Assembly: GCA_014239005.1 (NCBI GenBank)
Contig: JABAAA010000019.1
Location: forward strand, 1 to 13,649
Direction: 5' to 3'
DNA: 13,649 nt
From: Alphaproteobacteria bacterium
GTDB taxonomy: Bacteria > Pseudomonadota > Alphaproteobacteria > JABAAW01
A program made the translations under genes and the position numbers. The notes under the pieces are model-generated. The model saw only the letters and a program-made list of their open reading frames with translations. It did no database searches and was not told the origin of the DNA. Shown here piece by piece: positions 11,893-13,649 of the stretch. The number at the start of each line of letters is the position of its first letter. The first letter of the stretch is position 1.

Positions 11893-12621
11893 ATGCCTCG
11901 CTTTCTTGTCCGTGTTTGGCGCGAGTATTTGCGCTCGATCTTCTTGGCGGTCCTCCTGGTTATTGTGTTCCGCAGCCTGGTCTGGGAGCCCTTCCGCATT
12001 CCGTCCGGCTCGATGGAGCCCAACCTGTTGGTCGGCGACTTTATCTTTGTCTCGAAGTCGCGCTACGGCTACGGACCTTTTTCAATTCCTTTCCTCTCGC
12101 AATTCGTTCGCCACGACAGCGCACGCATGTTCAGCACACCGCCGCGACGTGGCGACATGGCCGTCTTCCGCCGTCCGAACAATCCCAAGGACATTTTGGT
12201 GAAGCGCATCGTCGGACTGCCCGGAGACCGCGTTCGCGTTGTGCGCGGGTTGTTGGAGATCAACGGCAAAACTGTCCGACGCGCGAGGCTCGTGCCGCCC
12301 ATGTACGAAGAGACGCTGCCCAACCAAGTGCGTTATCCGATCTTGGAGAACGGCGGCGACGGGGCTTTGCTCGACAACACGGAGCTGTTTCGTATCCCTG
12401 CGCGCCATTACTTTGTGATGGGCGACAATCGCGACAACTCTCTCGACAGCCGTCTGTTGGAAGAGGTGGGCTATGTGCCTGAGAGTCATCTTGTGGGTCC
12501 TGTGGTTCGCGTATGGTTTTCGCTGAAGCGCGAGGGCTTTTTTCCGTTCAACATCCGTTGGAACAGAATCCTGCGTCCGATCACCGAGATCGAGGCGCGA
12601 ACGATCCGAGAGCATGAGTGA
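11893..12621 (+). CDS. lepB: Signal peptidase I
   Basis: The 242-residue product has one N-terminal membrane segment (about 14-30, SIFLAVLLVIVFRSLV) and then the periplasmic catalytic domain. Box B PSGSMEPNLLVGDF holds the nucleophile Ser40, RRGDMAVFRRP and ILVKRIVGLPGD hold the general base Lys104, and box E GDNRDNSLDSR (177-187) is intact. It removes signal peptides from exported proteins, which here would include ModA and the outer-membrane protein. ATG 11893 is chosen because it directly precedes the membrane segment; the frame is open upstream but overlaps modC. There is no Shine-Dalgarno, only a pyrimidine-rich leader ending TTCTTTTTTCA. It overlaps rnc by 8 bp, the standard lepB-rnc order. 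Confidence 0.97.
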   Translation: MPRFLVRVWREYLRSIFLAVLLVIVFRSLVWEPFRIPSGSMEPNLLVGDFIFVSKSRYGYGPFSIPFLSQFVRHDSARMFSTPPRRGDMAVFRRPNNPKDILVKRIVGLPGDRVRVVRGLLEINGKTVRRARLVPPMYEETLPNQVRYPILENGGDGALLDNTELFRIPARHYFVMGDNRDNSLDSRLLEEVGYVPESHLVGPVVRVWFSLKREGFFPFNIRWNRILRPITEIEARTIREHE

Positions 12622-13339
12622 TGAACAACAGGCAGATCGCCCTCCCGCGCGCTTTGAAGCAACATGGGACGCGCTGGAGACGCGGGTGGGCTATCGCTTT
12701 CGAGACCGCGGTTTGTTGAAGGTTGCCCTCACGCACAAGAGCGCCGGGGCGCACCAAAACTACGAGCGCATGGAATTTTTGGGGGATCGTCTTCTGGGCT
12801 ACATCGTTGCGGAGACGCTGTATCGGCGTTTTCCGAACGACAACGAGGGCGAGTTGAGCAAGCGGCTTGCCGCGGCGGTGTCGCAAAAGCGCATCGCCGA
12901 GATCGCTCGCCGCTGGGAGGCAGGGCGCGCGGCGGTTGTGGCGCGCGAGGTGCGCAAGGAAGGATTCGTCGAGCGTCCCGGGTTGCTTGCCGACCTTTGC
13001 GAATCGGTGCTGGCTGCCGTCTATTTGGACGGCGGGATGCAAGCGTTGCGCCGTGTCGTCGAGACGCACTGGGGACAGGCGTTCAGCGACGAGGACGCCA
13101 AACAGGGAGACGAGCGTTCCTTGCTACAAGAATGGTGTCAGGCGCGCGCCTTGCCGTTGCCCGTCTACGCTTGCCGCGCCGAAGGACCTGATCACGAAAA
13201 AACCTTCTCCGCGAGCGTGTCGATCTCGACCTTGTCGCACGACACCTACAGCGCCGAAGCGATCGCTTCCAGCAAAAAGCTCGCCATGCAACAGGCGGCG
13301 GCGAAGCTTTTTGCCTGCATCCGCAAGCAAAAACTGTGA
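12614..13339 (+). CDS. rnc: Ribonuclease III
   Basis: The 241-residue product has both RNase III parts. The nuclease domain (1-155) carries the signature NYERMEFLGDRLLGY with Glu51, Glu54 and Asp58, and LADLCESVLAAVYLDGG with Asp127 and Glu130, so all expected metal-site residues are present. The double-stranded-RNA-binding domain (about 168-238) shows LLQEWCQARALPLPVY, KTFSASVSI and ASSKKLAMQQAAAKL. The enzyme cleaves double-stranded RNA, including rRNA precursors, and could act on structured RNAs such as the 6S precursor encoded upstream. The ATG lies inside the end of lepB (ATGAGTGA), and the stop overlaps the era GTG, so the three genes are probably translated as a coupled set. Confidence 0.97.
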   Translation: MSDEQQADRPPARFEATWDALETRVGYRFRDRGLLKVALTHKSAGAHQNYERMEFLGDRLLGYIVAETLYRRFPNDNEGELSKRLAAAVSQKRIAEIARRWEAGRAAVVAREVRKEGFVERPGLLADLCESVLAAVYLDGGMQALRRVVETHWGQAFSDEDAKQGDERSLLQEWCQARALPLPVYACRAEGPDHEKTFSASVSISTLSHDTYSAEAIASSKKLAMQQAAAKLFACIRKQKL

Positions 13340-13649
13340 AACAACACTGCGGCATTGCAACCTTGCTCGGCGAGAGCAACGCCGGCAAGTCTTCGCTGCT
13401 GAACGCCTTTGCCCAAGCCGCGTTCGCCGAGGTGCATCGCAAGCGCAACATGACGCGCGAGGTCATGCGTGCCGTCATCACCATAGACCAGCGCCAGCTG
13501 GTGCTGGAGGACACGGCGGGGCTCAACGCTGAAGCACACGACACGATTGGCACAAGGCGCAAGGAGCGAGCGCTCGACGCTGCACGCCATGCCGATCTCG
13601 TCGTGTGGATCGTCGATGCAGCGCGCGGTGCGAGGGCTGTCCAAGCCTT
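13336..13649 (+). CDS. era: GTPase Era, 3' end cut by window edge
   Basis: The visible 104 residues are the start of a GTPase: G1 loop GESNAGKSSLLN (12-23), a switch I region ending MTREVMRAVI, G3 motif DTAGL (59-63) and ADLVVWIVDA (88-97). Position directly after rnc makes Era, which binds the 16S rRNA 3' end during 30S maturation, the best call. It is divergent: Era usually has GxPNAGKST, QTTR and DTPG, while here they read GESNAGKSS, MTRE and DTAG. Another TrmE-Era-EngA-type GTPase in the same slot is the alternative; the C-terminal KH domain, which would settle it, lies outside the window. The GTG start overlaps the rnc stop (GTGA). Confidence 0.85.
   Translation, partial: MKQHCGIATLLGESNAGKSSLLNAFAQAAFAEVHRKRNMTREVMRAVITIDQRQLVLEDTAGLNAEAHDTIGTRRKERALDAARHADLVVWIVDAARGARAVQA

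Overview
The window looks like a chromosomal segment of an alphaproteobacterium with moderately GC-rich DNA. The evidence is gene order: a stand-alone rpsD with its own promoter, the order zapA, 6S RNA, 5-formyltetrahydrofolate cyclo-ligase, YmdB-type phosphodiesterase, and the block lepB-rnc-era. The genus could not be recognised. Everything rests on motif reading; no database search was run.

Layout. Positions 1-532 hold the 3' part of a hexapeptide-repeat acyltransferase whose tail is built from a 13-bp tandem repeat. A promoter then drives rpsD (594-1208). An unrecognised outer-membrane beta-barrel protein (1292-2401) converges on a minus-strand Ada-type regulator/alkyltransferase (2376-3314) and overlaps it. 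The divergent gap carries seven copies of a 10-bp repeat just upstream of a small lipoprotein gene (3505-3837). A 309-bp non-coding stretch follows. Across it the plus strand changes from strongly G-rich to strongly C-rich.

From 4147 to the right edge everything is on the plus strand and tightly packed: a small coiled-coil protein and ZapA (cell division), 6S RNA (regulator of RNA polymerase), a folate enzyme, YmdB phosphodiesterase, an AlaX-type tRNA-editing protein, a MetC-type PLP lyase, HisI, the molybdate transporter ModABC, signal peptidase I, RNase III and the start of Era. From 4987 onward the only gap above 12 bp is the 73 bp before lepB, which holds an extended -10 promoter candidate. 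Several junctions overlap (hisI/modA, modA/modB, lepB/rnc, rnc/era), so much of this may be one long operon headed by the 6S RNA promoter. That promoter uses the zapA stop codon as part of its -10 box.

The most unusual themes are: (1) five independent short tandem-repeat arrays (periods 13, 10, 12, 12 and 9 bp) in 13.6 kb, four of them inside genes; (2) many starts without a Shine-Dalgarno sequence, several preceded by pyrimidine tracts; (3) three identical GTGA stop/start overlaps; (4) a sharp strand-composition flip. I found no CRISPR array, transposon, tRNA or obvious defence system.
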